This document shows positions 44,920 to 56,085 of a stretch of DNA of 64,000 bases, in pieces. Position 1 is the first letter of the stretch. Each line of letters begins with the position of its first letter. A model generated the notes under the pieces. It was not told where the DNA came from. It saw only the letters and a list, made by a program, of their open reading frames with translations, and did no database searches. Both the position numbers and the translations under genes were made by a program. Origin of the DNA: Marchantia polymorpha subsp. ruderalis (taxonomy: Eukaryota > Streptophyta > Marchantiopsida > Marchantiales > Marchantiaceae); NCBI GenBank assembly GCA_037833965.1, contig AP031355.1:10627501-10691500 (forward strand), given 5' to 3'.

Positions 44920-47900
44920 ATGACACCCTGCGAGCGGACAGAGGACACCCCATTCTTGAATTTGCGATTTCAATTCCTTGTGCGAGCTGCGCGCGTCCAC
45001 CTTCTAGCTGAGAGACGTTCTAGACACCACCGCGCAGAGAGTTACCCGGTGGCAGAGAGAGAATTGAGTGCGAGACATTTGGAATTGAGAGAGATTAGAG
45101 TTTGCAGAGGAAACAGAACCGCGAGCAAGAGGCTCGGGTATAGCAGAGAGAGAGGTGTGCGAACCAATTTCAAGAACGCGATGTCGACATCGGTGAAGCT
45201 GCGGATGGTGCCACTCAAGCTCCCGCAGAATGGGTTGCGTGCTTTTGAGGACCGGCTGATTGCGAGGAAACTCGAATTCTTGCTGTGGGGATGGAATTAC
45301 GTGTGCGCAGACATGGTGCGCGAATGGCTGGACGAGGAACAGCAACCTACGCGCAGATTCCGTCCGCACGTAGATCGATGGACTGTCCGCGATTGGGGAC
45401 AAGCATTGGGAAGGTGTGTAGGCGAGGACGGGTACCTCCTGTTCGACAGTGAGAGCGTCAAGGTATCGAAGGCGGACAAAGCCTCCTTTGTGGAATTGTT
45501 CAAGCGGGAGAGGTCCTCCAAGAACGGGTACAGGACCCGCGACTACAAAGATCGTTTCCGCAGGACCGTAGCGATGGCGCTGCTGCAACTCTTGCAGCCG
45601 CACCGCACTACGTACATCACGTTGTGGCAGGTGTCCTTCGTGGAGCTCACATTGGCTGGAGCTCCAGTTCACTGGTCGCGTATCCTGCATAGGGTAATGC
45701 AACAGCATGCGTTTGAGGAGCGGGGAGGAACGCTCAATCACCTTTCCCCCTTCTTGATAAACTTTCATCGGTCGATGAATTGCTTAACCGCGGCCGAGCG
45801 TGTTCGATTTCCGCCGTTGTCAGTCGACCATCCCGGGAGGTATGTGCGGGATAACGAAGTCGACACCGATGCAGAGGAGTCACCAGCTTCTACTCCACCG
45901 ACACGGAGAGACGAGGGAAGAAGCACACCCGCAGCAAGAGTGCCGCGGAAGCGTCGATGGAGAGAGGAGACCGAGGAGGAGCAGCATCGTGAACCCACTG
46001 CTCCCATACGACAGCGGTCACTGCACGAAGTGTGCAGCCGGCCGAAGCAGAAGGCGCGCAGGCTTGTGTTACCAGCCAGCAACGCGGACACGGCGACGAT
46101 CGCCACGGAGAAAGGAAGTGCGTCGCTGGAGAGAAACGAGAGAGCGCGGATGTCTGCAGGAGCGGCGGACCACGCTACACCTCCGACGGACGAGAGGCGG
46201 CCTTCGGGCCAAGGGCCTCCGGAGTTACCACGTGCGATGCGGACGAGTGTTCCGCCTACGCACAGGCGAGCTTCAGCGGAAAGGCGACCTCAAGCGGACG
46301 TGGACCTCCGCCTACGCGTAGGCAGAGAAAGTTTGCCTACGCACAGGCGTTCGCCTACGCACAGGCCGCCTACGCACAGGCAGGATTCACCCCCGATACA
46401 ACGTAGGAAGGGGAAGGAGCCGGCGGAAGATCCGCCTTCGAGTCAAGGGCCTTCGGGACTAGACCCTCCGGCGTACAACGCGCCGCGATTTGCGCCTTCG
46501 GCGCCAGGGCCTTCGGGTCAACGAGATGTGAGCAAGGAGCGTGCGGAGACCGCACCTTCGGCGGGTAATCCGCCGGTAGATGCGCCTTCGGCGGTAGGGC
46601 CTTCGGGGCCAGGGACATCGGGCGAGCGGCCTTCGGCTCTGTCGCCTTCGGCGATAGACGCCTTCGGCGCTACGCCTGCGGCGGACAAGGCGCCGGTATT
46701 TGCGCCTACGCACAGGCCAGACGCACCTCTCGCGCAAGACCGATCAAGGGAGCAGGACCTAACGGAGGAGCGGATTGTCTGTCCGCGGGACGAAATTCGG
46801 GTGCGCGATGCGCAATTACACCCCGCGCAGACACATTCCGCTTGATCGCCTTCGGCGGCGAACGTCGGCGGCGAAGAGGATACAATCGACGATCGACAGG
46901 TGGGGAATGGGGATGTAGCACGACCACATTCGCCCACCGCCTTGGACATTTTAGCGGGGAGCAGCGAAGCTACAGGAGTGCCTTCGGAGGTAGCACCCGT
47001 AGACAACTCGCAGCCCCACTCGGGTCAGTCGCCAACGCAATCAATGGCGACCAAAATCCTTCCCTCGGATGATGACGAAGGAGGCTCCACAGAAGCAATG
47101 TCGGGATCAGGAGATACCGAGGAGGAAGAGGAGGAAATTGTTGGAGCGCCGGCGGCGGCGCTCTCTGAGCAGGTATTACCTCTGCTGAAGTACTTGGATC
47201 GCAAATTTGATAAATACGCCGATCCACTCCAGCCGGGATCCTACATCGAGTTAGTGCGCAGGCGGACTCGCACTAAAGTCCACACCAGCAAGCTACTAGC
47301 TAGGGTGGACCGGGAGCTGAAGGAATTGCGGGAGAAGCATGACTGTTTGTGGGGACAGTATAATCTCGTGCGGAAGACGCACACCCACTACGACACATTG
47401 AAGAAGGCGAGATTGGAAGAGCTCACCAGGGATGTGGTGAAGACCACGGAAGAATTGATTTCCGAGAAGACTCAGAATCAGATTCTGTCAGAGGAGCTCG
47501 TGCGACAGACGCGGTTGTTGGCGGAGTGTCAGCTCGCACAACAGGCGGATGAGGATTTAATCTGCAGGTTGCAGTTGGAGTGCGGGGAATTGAGAGCGCA
47601 GCGTGCGGAGGCCGAATCACAGTTGGTAGTAATTGAAGACGATCGCAGGCGAGAGGCAGATCGCACGAAGGAGGAGATGGCAAGGCGAGTCGCGCACTGT
47701 CTCAAGGGCTACTCCCACTGGGAAGTGGCGGCGCAGGAGAAACTCACACTGCGTGAGTTAGAGCTTCGTGTAGCCGGGTTGCTGTTAGGTGACAGTAGGA
47801 GTCGGCGGAAGGTGGCGAAGAAGTTAGACTCTTTTCTGTCGAAGGCGCGGGATACCATGTCCACCCTCGAGGCGGAGGTGTCCGCGGCGTTGCAGCGTTT

Positions 47901-48024
47901 GGGACTGCGCAGTCGAGCGGAAGACTGGCAGGGTAGGGAGTTAGTGCGCGGTAGTCCGTTGCGTAGGAGGCGAAGCACAGGTTCTACGGAGTGTAGTGTA
48001 GCGTGGTTCCGTGCCGGCGCATAG
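44920..48024 (+). pseudogene. Element-encoded protein of copy A, interrupted by one nonsense codon
   Basis: Same start (CCATGACACC) and domain order as the 1041-aa protein of copy 1. A single TGA at 46843-46845 stops it at residue 641; the frame then continues open to 48024 (total would be about 1034 codons). The other copies read CGATCG where this reads TGATCG, so the stop is one C-to-T change at a CpG. The palindrome-coded region (46250-46385) has PTHRR/PTHR units. The coiled-coil end is intact. Without readthrough the product would lack the coiled coil. Confidence 0.8.
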
Positions 48025-49036
48025 TGTAGTGCAGTGTAGTGCTAGTTAGGACTTAGAAGGTATAAAGTAGTTCAAGGCGTCTTGCCTTGGATTCTTTTCC
48101 AATTTCGGAAGTGCAGATTAGGAACTCATTTTCTCTGCGTGTTTGTGTCCTTAGTTTTGTCACCACGCACGAGGAGCTACACCTTAGCGATCCGCATTGT
48201 GTAGCTGAAGGCCTTTGGCCGAATGTTCAGAGCTAGAACATTGGTTAGAGACTTGAGTAGTTCGGATCTGCACCTGCGGGTGATTGCCGATGCTAAGAGC
48301 CAGTGACTAGTTAGATACTTGAATAGTTTCGCCCCTACACCTTCGAGTGATTGTTCCTGATTGTACTCCTTCGGGATTTTTCCCCTGAATGCCAAAGTGA
48401 AGTTTTGCTACTTTGTGTAAGCCTTGGTTGTAAATTCAGGTTACGCTGCAGCAGGTGCCTTGAGGGTAGCCCCTGTAGTATTTCTGGGAATGACAAGTGC
48501 CTGAGAATTCAAACTCTTCAATAGACTGTTATGGTGTGTTACTGGAATGTTTCTCAGTGAGTCCTTCAGTGCGGACCTGTGTTCTCTGCGCGTTTTGTGA
48601 GTTGAGAGTGTTGTTCACCGCGTATGAGTGACTTCGATCCGAAGTAGGTAGTCCAAACCGGGTTTCCTACGCTAGCAGCAAGCTAGTGGAAGTGTTGTAA
48701 AAGCCGGAGTTGGGAGTCACTACCCGCAGCTTTGCTGAGTGTACTCTTGAGAGACCTTCCCCCTTAAATCTTGAGTAGAGGTCCTAACGGATCTCTGGGT
48801 TGTGTTTCTGTAGTTTCAGGTGTGTGTGTGTGTGTGTGTTACGCTGCACTGTGCGACCTCCGAGTGCGCTCCGAGTGGACACTTGCAGTAGTTCTGGGAG
48901 TGACAGTCGCGTGAGAATTCAAACTTCTCAATAGTCTGTTAAACGTGACACTTTGTACCTTGTGTGTTCCTCTTTCCCTGTGGGTTCGACCTTTCTACCA
49001 CTATATTGCAGTTTTAGCCTTTAGTGGGTTATTTCA
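48025..49036 (+). other. 3' non-coding region of copy A
   Basis: Same structure as 4450-5455: TATAAAGTAG at 48061, CAAGGC/GCCTTG hairpin, GT run near 48820. The TTCG loop seen at 4633 reads TTTG here (48211). Confidence 0.7.
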
Positions 49037-50233
49037 TTCCTCCTGCCGACAGTCAATCCGCTCCTACGTTAGATCCCGCTCCTTCGATAGGTCCCGCTCC
49101 TCCATTAGATCTTGCGCCAGGGATGCGTCCTGCAACTTCCGGGCTGACTCTCACTTAGGTTTACCTCAGATGGCTTTTCGGTAGCTCATCATGATTCTAG
49201 AAGACTAGGATTCCGCCTCATACTCATAACCTAAACACCCTCTCACACAATCTCTCAAGGTATCACTCCAACTCATACACTCATCGACACTCCAAGGTAC
49301 TGAAAATTCGTCACTCTTTCATATATGAAACAAGTCTCTACATATGAACTCTCCAAACTTGCTTTAGAGGCTCTTCCCTACCTCTCTATATATACTACTT
49401 GAGAATTTACCATAGTAACAAATGGTAATTTCTATCTAATTTACTTTTACGAAGATAAACCATAGTAAGGTTGACTAGTTATCAATATGTGGCAACATGC
49501 CATTGGCCCGCTAAACCTTCTAGATGTTTACTAATCCCTAGATTGAGGTGGCGACATGCCATTTGTGCCTTTCCCACTTCTAGAACTTCCACTTTCCACT
49601 AAGTCAACATTAGACTTAGTCTCACCAATGGAATACTCCTTACTTCAGTCAAACCAATCAAAACTAAACATGAAGTTCAAAAAGTCTTTTCTCTTGGAAT
49701 CTAGACTTTTGTACAAGACAAAATAGAAGTGCTCACTCAAATCTTCTAGAAGTTCTCTAGTTATTCCGCCAAGTATAGACATTATAGCTAAACTAGCTAG
49801 ACTTAGTCATAACTAGCTAGATTTAGACAACATTATCTTAACCATGATTACCTCCTTGGCTAATTCTAGTTTTATTTCACACATGCAATATCTGGTCTTA
49901 CAGTCCTGCCCGTGCGTAGGCGCTATTGTCGGCGGCGCTTCCGCCGAGGGCGCAGCGCCGAAGGCGGTTCGCCTGATGTATTTTGGCCCGAAGGCCCTTC
50001 CGCCGACGGCGCACCTTCCGGCGGACTTCCCGCCGAGAGCGCGTTCCCCGCCGGCTCCCTACTTGTAACTCGGTGGCCAGAAGACCCTTGCGCCGAAGGC
50101 GCATTTTCCGGCGATCTCACCGCCGAAGGACCTTGCCACGAAGGCCCTTGAGCCGAAGGCGGATCTTCCGCCGGCTCCTTTCCTTTCCTGCGCTGCATCG
50201 GAGGTGAGTCTCGCCTATGCGCAAGCGTTCTCC
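49037..50233 (-). mobile_element. Reversed GC-rich element fragment, split by a second LTR-like insertion
   Basis: 49037-49130 and 49903-50233 read on the minus strand as the Pro/Ala-rich part of the element ORF (for example KGKEPAEDPPSAQGPS near 50190-50140). The two parts join without loss when the 49131-49902 insert is removed (GGATGCGTCC then TGCCCGTGCG, compare GGCTGCGTCT.GCCTGCGCG at 59092). Both element ends are missing. It may belong with the 32-bp stub at 41205 and the piece at 62137-62999. Confidence 0.65.
49131..49902 (-). mobile_element. Probable solo LTR (772 bp) in the reversed fragment
   Basis: Starts TGCAACTTCC and ends GGTCTTACA, with GTCC on both sides (49127-49130 and 49903-49906; GTCCT on the right). 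AT-rich, unlike its surroundings, with no ORF. On the minus strand it starts TGTAAGACC and has a TATATATAG box (about 49390), so minus is likely. A 4-bp duplication is short for plant LTR elements. Confidence 0.6.
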
Positions 50234-50681
50234 TGTGGTACCCGACTTTTGGTATTTTTGCGGAATTTAAAACATTTTTGGAAAATTGTACCGCGGCAGC
50301 AGTGTAACTAGCCATCGGTGCATCAAAATAGAGTGAAACTTGATGATCTCGGAGAATCTCGTAGAATCTCGTAGAATCCAGGAGTTGGGCGCAACGTCTG
50401 TGACAGACGCCGCCCTAAACGACGGGCTCTGAAGGAGTACCCCTTCGGCGCAAGGCGCATAACCCGCCTTCGGCGCTAGGGGAATCCCTCAGAATATAAG
50501 CAATTCCCAAACGCCTTGACTTGGTTAGGGTTTCGTTGAAAAGAGCTTGACGCGCTGGTTCTAACGAGCCTAAGAACGCCCGGAACGGATCACGACTCAG
50601 GGAGTTGTGACGGTCGAAAGATACAAAGACCTTCGCCTACGCATAGGCGAGGGAAGTTCGCCTACGCATAGGCGAAATAGA

Positions 50682-50791
50682 GGCTCGGGTAGAGCAGAGA
50701 GAGAGTTGTACAAACCAATTTCAAGAACGCAATGTCGAAATCGATGAGGTTGCGGATGGTGCCACTCAAGCTCCCGCAGAATGGGTTGCGT
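50682..50791 (+). pseudogene. Copy B ORF remnant, part 1
   Basis: Matches 45128-45240 of copy A (RLRMVPLKLPQNGLR region); cut by the insertion of copy C after ..GGGTTGCGT. Confidence 0.7.
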
Positions 50792-51199
50792 TGTGGTACC
50801 CCACTTTTGGTAATTTTGAGGAAATTAAAACATTTTTGAAAAACTGTACCACGGCAGCAGTGTAAATAGCCTTCGGTGCATCAAAATAGAGTGAATTCGG
50901 AAGATCGCAGAGATTCTCGAGGGACCTCGTAGAATCTAGGAGTTGGGTGCAGCTTCAAGGAAGGGCACCACACTCTCTGCGAGATCTGAAGGTATGATCC
51001 CTTAGGCGCAAGGCGCAAAATCCGCCTTCGGCGCTGCGCCCTCGGCGGTAGGGAAATCCTTCATATTTAGGTCAACCCCCAAACGCCTCGACCTGGTTAG
51101 GGTTTCGTTGGAAAGAGCTCGACGCGCTGATTCCAACGAGCCCAAGAACGCCAACAACGGATGAGGACTCCGGGAGTTATGAAGGTTGTAAGATACTCA

Positions 51200-51730
51200 G
51201 CTTTTCGCCTTTGCACAGGCGAAGAAGTTTTGTCCTATGCGCGGACGAAGGAAGATCGCCTGCGCAAAGGCGAAATAGGGTTTTGATGTAGGCGCAAAGT
51301 TCGCCTACGCACAGGCGTTCGCCTGTGCACAGGCGCTTCGGCGTCGGCGGGAAATCCGCCTTCGGCCCTAGAACTGCGCCTTCGGAGGTAGAAATTGTAC
51401 GGCGCCTTCTGCGCCAGCGCAACGGCGCGGACGAGCAAGGAGCCGCTAGAATAGTAAAATCCGTACGGACCGTACGGACTGTACGGACGGGACGGATGGA
51501 TGCTCTCGTGGTCGGGCGGAGTTGCGGCGGCGAGCGCGCCGACGGAGAGACAAGGAACGGACAGTCTGGGCGGGAGGCTATTGACCGCGGTCAACGCCTT
51601 CCGCGCCAGCGCATCGACGCGGACGGACTTCGCCTACGCGCAGGCGTCCGCCTGCGCACAGGCGGGTGAAGTTCCGCGGCGGCGGAGAATCCGCCGAGGA
51701 GTCCGCTTGCGCACAGGCGGGAGTTGAACT
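51200..51730. repeat. Palindrome cluster in the leader of copy C
   Basis: CGCCTACGCACAGGCG (51302-51317), CGCCTGTGCACAGGCG (51320-51335), CGCCTGCGCACAGGCGG (51650), and tandem GTACGGAC units at 51463-51487. Same types as in copy 1, with different centres. Confidence 0.8.
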
Positions 51731-52003
51731 TTTGTCCGACGTGCGGACAAGCGCCGGGGCAGAGGAGGATTGGCTGAGGAGCGGTACGAACGAGTGTACC
51801 GCGCAAGGCGGAAAAGCCGCCTTCGGCACTGCGCACCCATGTCCGCGGCGTAGTACGCTCGCGGAGTTCAAATTCGCCAATTCGAGCGTGTGAGTTAAAT
51901 CGGCGTCGGCTGAGCGTGAAGCCGCGCGTGAGAGCGGAGACCGTTTTAGCGTAGAGCCGGCGCGGCCATCAATTGAGTCGACCCTCACGGGCAAGAGCCG
52001 ACC

Positions 52004-55000
52004 ATGACCTTCGACCGGGAGACGGAGAGCGTACCATTCTTGAATTCGCGATTCCATTTTCTAGTGCGAGCTGCGCGCGTCCATCTGCTAGCTGCTAAGC
52101 ATTCCCGACATTGCCGCGCAGAGGATTACTTGGTGATTGAGAGAGAAGTGAGTGCGCGTGATTTGGAATTGAGTGAGATTAGAGTTTGCCGAGGAAGCAA
52201 GGAGCTCGAGCGGAGCAGAGGGAGAATTAGCGAACAGGCGAATTCCAAGAACGCAATGTCGAGACTGAACCGATTGCGGATGCTGCCGCTCCGACTTCCA
52301 CAGAACGGGCTGCGCGCTTACGAGGAGCGGCTGATAGCAAGAAAGCTCGATTTCTTGCTATGGGGATGGAACTACATTTGTGTGGATATGGTGCGCGAGT
52401 GGCTAGAGCCACAGGGACCACTTACGCGCGGATTGCGGCCGCATGTCGATCGGTGGACGGTCCAAGATTGGGTGCAGGCATTGGGGAGGTGTGCCGGCAT
52501 CCCAGGACACCTCCTCTTTGATAGTGAGAGCGTCAAGGTGTCTAAGCAGGACGAGGCGCAATTTGTGGAGCTGTTCAAGCGGGAGAGGTCTACCAAGAAT
52601 GGGTACAAGACCCGCGATTACAAGGATCGCTTCCGCCGAACTGTGGCTACGGCGCTGCTGCAATTACTGCAGCCACACCGCGCCTGCTACATCACATTGT
52701 GGCAGGTCTCTTTTGTGGAGTGCATCATCGAGGGAGCTCCAATTCACTGGGCGAGCATCCTGCACAGAGTGATGCGACAACACGCTTTCGAGGAGAAGGG
52801 GGGAACTCTAAATCATCTCTCTCCTTTCCTAATCAATTTTTTTCGGCAGCGAAATTGTTTGACCGCGGCGAAGCTTGCTCGTTTTCCGCCGTTGTCCGTC
52901 GACCATCCCGGAAAGTATGTGCGGGAGAACGAGGTCGACACTGACGCAGAGGAGTCGCCGACTTCTACTCCGCCAAGGCGGAGGGACGAAGGAAGAAACA
53001 CTCCCGCAGCAAGAGTGCCGCGGAAGCGGCGATGGAGAGAGGAGTCCGAAGAGGAGCAGCATCAAGAACCCACCGCTCCCATTCGACAGCGGCCGTTGCA
53101 CGAAGTGTGCAGCCGGCCGAAGCAGAAGGCGCGCAAGCTTGTGTTACCAGCCAGCAGCGCGGACACGGCGACGATTGCCACGGAGAAAGGAAGTGCGTCG
53201 CCGGAGAAGAACGAGGGAGCGCGGACGTCTGCAGGAGCAACGGACCACGCTGCACCTTCGACGGACGAGAGGCCGCCTACGGGCCAAGGGCCTCCTGAGT
53301 TACCACGTGCATTGCGGACGGGTGTTCCGCCTGCGCACAGGTGTGCCTCGACGGAAAGGCGACCCCAAGCAGACGTGGACCTACGCCTACGCGTAGGAAG
53401 ATGCAGTCCGCCTGTGCACATGCCGCCTACGCACAGGCAGGATTCACCCCCGTTCCAACGTATGAAGGGGAAGGAGCCGGTGGAAGATCCGCCTACGGGT
53501 CACGGGCCTTCGGGACCAGACCCTCCGGCGCCCAACGCGCCGCGATTTGCGCCTTCGGCGCCAGGGCCTTCGGGCCAAGGAGATGCGAGCAGGGAGCGTG
53601 CGGAGGCCGCACCGTCGGCGGGTAATCTGCCGGTAGATGCGCCTTCGGCGGTAGGGCCTTCGGGCCAAGGAACATCGGGCGAGCGGCCTCCGGCTATGTC
53701 GCCTTCGGCGATAGGCGCCTTCGGCGCTGCGCTTGCGGCGGACAAGGCGCCGGCATTTGCGCCTGCGCACAGGCCAGGCACAGCCCTCGCGCAGGACCGA
53801 TCGAGGGAGCAGGACCTGACGGAGGAGCGGATTGACTGTTCGCGGGACGAAATTTCGGTGCGCGATGCGCAATCAAACCCCGCGCAGACACACTCCACTC
53901 GATCGCCTTCGGCGGCGGACGTCTTCGGCAGAGAGGATACGGTCGAAGACCGACAAGCGGGCGACGGGGATGTAGCACGGCCACATTCGCCCACCGCCTT
54001 GGACATTTTAGCGAAGAGCAGCGAGGCTGCAGCTGTGCCTTCGCAGGCAGCACCCGTAGACGACGTGCAGCCCCACTCGGGTCAGTCGCCAACGCAATCA
54101 ATGGCGACTGAAATCCTTAACTCGGATGATGACGACGGAGGCTCCACAGAAGCAATGTCGGGAGCAGGGGATACCGAGGAGGAGGAGGAGGAAATTGTTG
54201 GAGCGCCGGCGGCGGCGCTCTCTAAGCAGGTGATACCGTTGCTGAAGTACTTGGATCGCAAATTTGATAAATACGCCGATCCACTCCAGCCGGGATCCTA
54301 CATCGAATTAGTGCACAGGCGGACTCGCACTAAAGTCCACACTAGCAAGCTACTAGCTAGGACGGACCGGGAGTTGCAGGACTTGAGGGAGAAGCATGCC
54401 TGTTTGTGGGGTCAGTACAACCTTGTGAGGAAATCGCACGCCCTCGACAGGATGAAGAAGGAGAGACTGGAAGAGCTGACCAGGGATGTGGTGAAGACCA
54501 CGACGGATTTGATGTCTGAGAGAACTCAGAATCAGATTCTGTCAGAGGAGCTCGTGCGACAGACGCGTTTGTTGGCGGAGTGTCAGCTCGCACGACAGGC
54601 GGATGAGGATTTCATCCGCAGGCTACAGTCGGAGTGTGGGGAATTGAGAGCGCAGCGTGCGGAAGCCGAATCGCAGTTGGTGGTAATTGAAGATGTTCGC
54701 AAGCGAGAGGCAAATCGCACGAAGGAGGAGATGGCGAGGCGTGTCGCCCACTGTCTCAAGGGCTATGCCCACTGGGAAGTGGCGGCGCAGGAGAAACTCA
54801 CACTGCGTGAGTTTGAGCTTCGCGCAGCAGGGTTGTTGGCAGGCGACAGCAGGAGTGGGCGGAAGGTGGCGAAGAAGTTAGACGCTTTTCTGTCGAAGGC
54901 GCGGGATACCATGTCCACCCTCGAGGTGGAGGTGTCCGCGGCGTTGCAGCGGTTAGGACTGCGCAGTCGAGCGGAAGACTGGCAGGGTAGGGAGTTAGTG

Positions 55001-55078
55001 CGCGGCAGTCCGTCGCGCAGGAGGCGTAGCACAGGTTCCGCGGAGTGTAGTGTAGCGTGGTTCCGTGCAGGCGTGTAG
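52004..55078 (+). CDS. Element-encoded protein of copy C, 1024 aa, intact
   Basis: ATG in GACCATGACC. Same domain order as the copy-1 protein: conserved N-terminal domain (LPQNGLRAYEERLIARKL, HVDRWTVQDW, GYKTRDYKDRFRR, YITLWQVSFVE), basic RKRRW, Pro/Ala/Arg-rich middle, acidic EEEEEE, the YLDRKFDKYADPLQPGSYIE block and a C-terminal coiled coil (about residues 785-990). The length difference from copy 1 lies mainly in the palindrome-rich middle, where fewer P-x-H-R units are present (53340-53450). No catalytic motif recognised. Confidence 0.8.
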   Translation: MTFDRETESVPFLNSRFHFLVRAARVHLLAAKHSRHCRAEDYLVIEREVSARDLELSEIRVCRGSKELERSRGRISEQANSKNAMSRLNRLRMLPLRLPQNGLRAYEERLIARKLDFLLWGWNYICVDMVREWLEPQGPLTRGLRPHVDRWTVQDWVQALGRCAGIPGHLLFDSESVKVSKQDEAQFVELFKRERSTKNGYKTRDYKDRFRRTVATALLQLLQPHRACYITLWQVSFVECIIEGAPIHWASILHRVMRQHAFEEKGGTLNHLSPFLINFFRQRNCLTAAKLARFPPLSVDHPGKYVRENEVDTDAEESPTSTPPRRRDEGRNTPAARVPRKRRWREESEEEQHQEPTAPIRQRPLHEVCSRPKQKARKLVLPASSADTATIATEKGSASPEKNEGARTSAGATDHAAPSTDERPPTGQGPPELPRALRTGVPPAHRCASTERRPQADVDLRLRVGRCSPPVHMPPTHRQDSPPFQRMKGKEPVEDPPTGHGPSGPDPPAPNAPRFAPSAPGPSGQGDASRERAEAAPSAGNLPVDAPSAVGPSGQGTSGERPPAMSPSAIGAFGAALAADKAPAFAPAHRPGTALAQDRSREQDLTEERIDCSRDEISVRDAQSNPAQTHSTRSPSAADVFGREDTVEDRQAGDGDVARPHSPTALDILAKSSEAAAVPSQAAPVDDVQPHSGQSPTQSMATEILNSDDDDGGSTEAMSGAGDTEEEEEEIVGAPAAALSKQVIPLLKYLDRKFDKYADPLQPGSYIELVHRRTRTKVHTSKLLARTDRELQDLREKHACLWGQYNLVRKSHALDRMKKERLEELTRDVVKTTTDLMSERTQNQILSEELVRQTRLLAECQLARQADEDFIRRLQSECGELRAQRAEAESQLVVIEDVRKREANRTKEEMARRVAHCLKGYAHWEVAAQEKLTLREFELRAAGLLAGDSRSGRKVAKKLDAFLSKARDTMSTLEVEVSAALQRLGLRSRAEDWQGRELVRGSPSRRRRSTGSAECSVAWFRAGV

Positions 55079-56085
55079 CGTAGTGCAGTGTATTGCTAGT
55101 TAGGACTTAGAAGGTATAAAATAGTTCAAGGCGTTTTGCCTTGGGTTCTTTCCCAATTTTGGAAGTGCAGATCAGGAACTCATTTTCTCTGCGTGTTTGT
55201 GTCCTTAGTTTTGTCACCACGCAAGAGAAGCTACAACTTGGCTCTCCACATTTTGTAGATGAAGGCCTTCGGCCGAATGTTCAGAGCTGGTACATTGGTT
55301 AGAGACTTGAGTAGTTCGGATCTACACCTGCGGGTGATTGCCGATGCTCAGAGCCAGTGACTAGTTAGATACTTGAATAGTTTCGCCCCTACACCTTCGA
55401 GTGTTTGTTCCTGATTGTACTCCTTCGGGATTTTTCCCCTGAATGCCAGAGTGAAGTTTTGCTACTTCGTGTAAGCCTTGGTTGTAAATTCAGGTTACGC
55501 TGCAGCAGGTGCCTTGAGGGTAGCCCCTGTAGTATTTCTGGGAATGACAAGTGCCTGAGAATTCAAACTCTTCAATAGACTGTTATTGTGTTAATGGAAT
55601 GTTTCTCAGTGAGTCCTTCAGTGCGGACCTGTGTTCTCTGCGTGTTTAGTGAGTTGAGAGTGTTGTTCACCGCGTATGAGTGACTTCGATCCGAAGTAGG
55701 TAGTCCAAACCGGGTTTCCTACGCTAGCAGCAAGCTAGTGGAAGTGTTGTAAAAGCTGAGTTGGAAGTCACTTCCCGCAGCTTCGCTGAGTGTGCTCGTG
55801 AGAGATTTTCCCCCTGAAATCTTGAGTAGAGGTCCTAACGGATCTCTAGGTTGTGTTTCTGTAGTTTCAGGTGTGTGTGTGTGTGTGTTACGCTGCAATG
55901 TGCGACCTCCGAGTGCGCTCCGAGTGGACACTTGCAATATTTCTGGGAGTGACAGTCGCCTGAGAATTCAAAGTCCTCAATAGTCTGTTAAACGTGACAC
56001 TTTGTACCCTGTGTGTTCCTCTGTCCCTGTGGGATCGACCTTTCTACCACTATATTGCAGTTTTAGCCTTTAGTGGGTTATTACA
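55079..56085 (+). other. 3' non-coding region of copy C
   Basis: TATAAAATAG (55118), CAAGGC-GTTTT-GCCTTG hairpin, TTCG hairpins, internal duplication and GT run, as in copy 1. Confidence 0.7.

Larger units (their letters stand above)
41237..49036 (+). mobile_element. GC-rich element copy A, interrupted by a nested derivative
   Basis: Left end TGTGGTAACCCAC at 41237; right end ..AGTGGGTTATTTCA at 49036 (one base off the usual TTATTACA). Removing the nested element and one duplication (42016-44467) leaves about 5.35 kb, full length. Flanks are GCAGT (left) and TTCCT (right), so no target duplication survives; both flanks belong to reversed elements. The leader has many CGCCTACGCATAGGCG palindromes (41650-41800). 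It encodes the ORF at 44920. Confidence 0.75.
50792..56085 (+). mobile_element. Complete GC-rich element copy C, nested in copy B
   Basis: TGTGGTACCCCAC at 50792, ..GGGTTATTACA at 56085; TGCGT on both sides (50787-50791 and 56086-56090). Taking it out restores the copy B reading ..NGLRAFEDRL... Length 5294 bp, intact ORF (52004-55078), full leader and 3' region. With copy 1 it is one of two fully intact members, which suggests recent activity. Confidence 0.88.

Noticed and set aside
46250..46390. Regularly spaced palindromes as a CRISPR-like array
   Set aside because: Spacing is irregular, units are partly overlapping and lie inside a eukaryotic element ORF.
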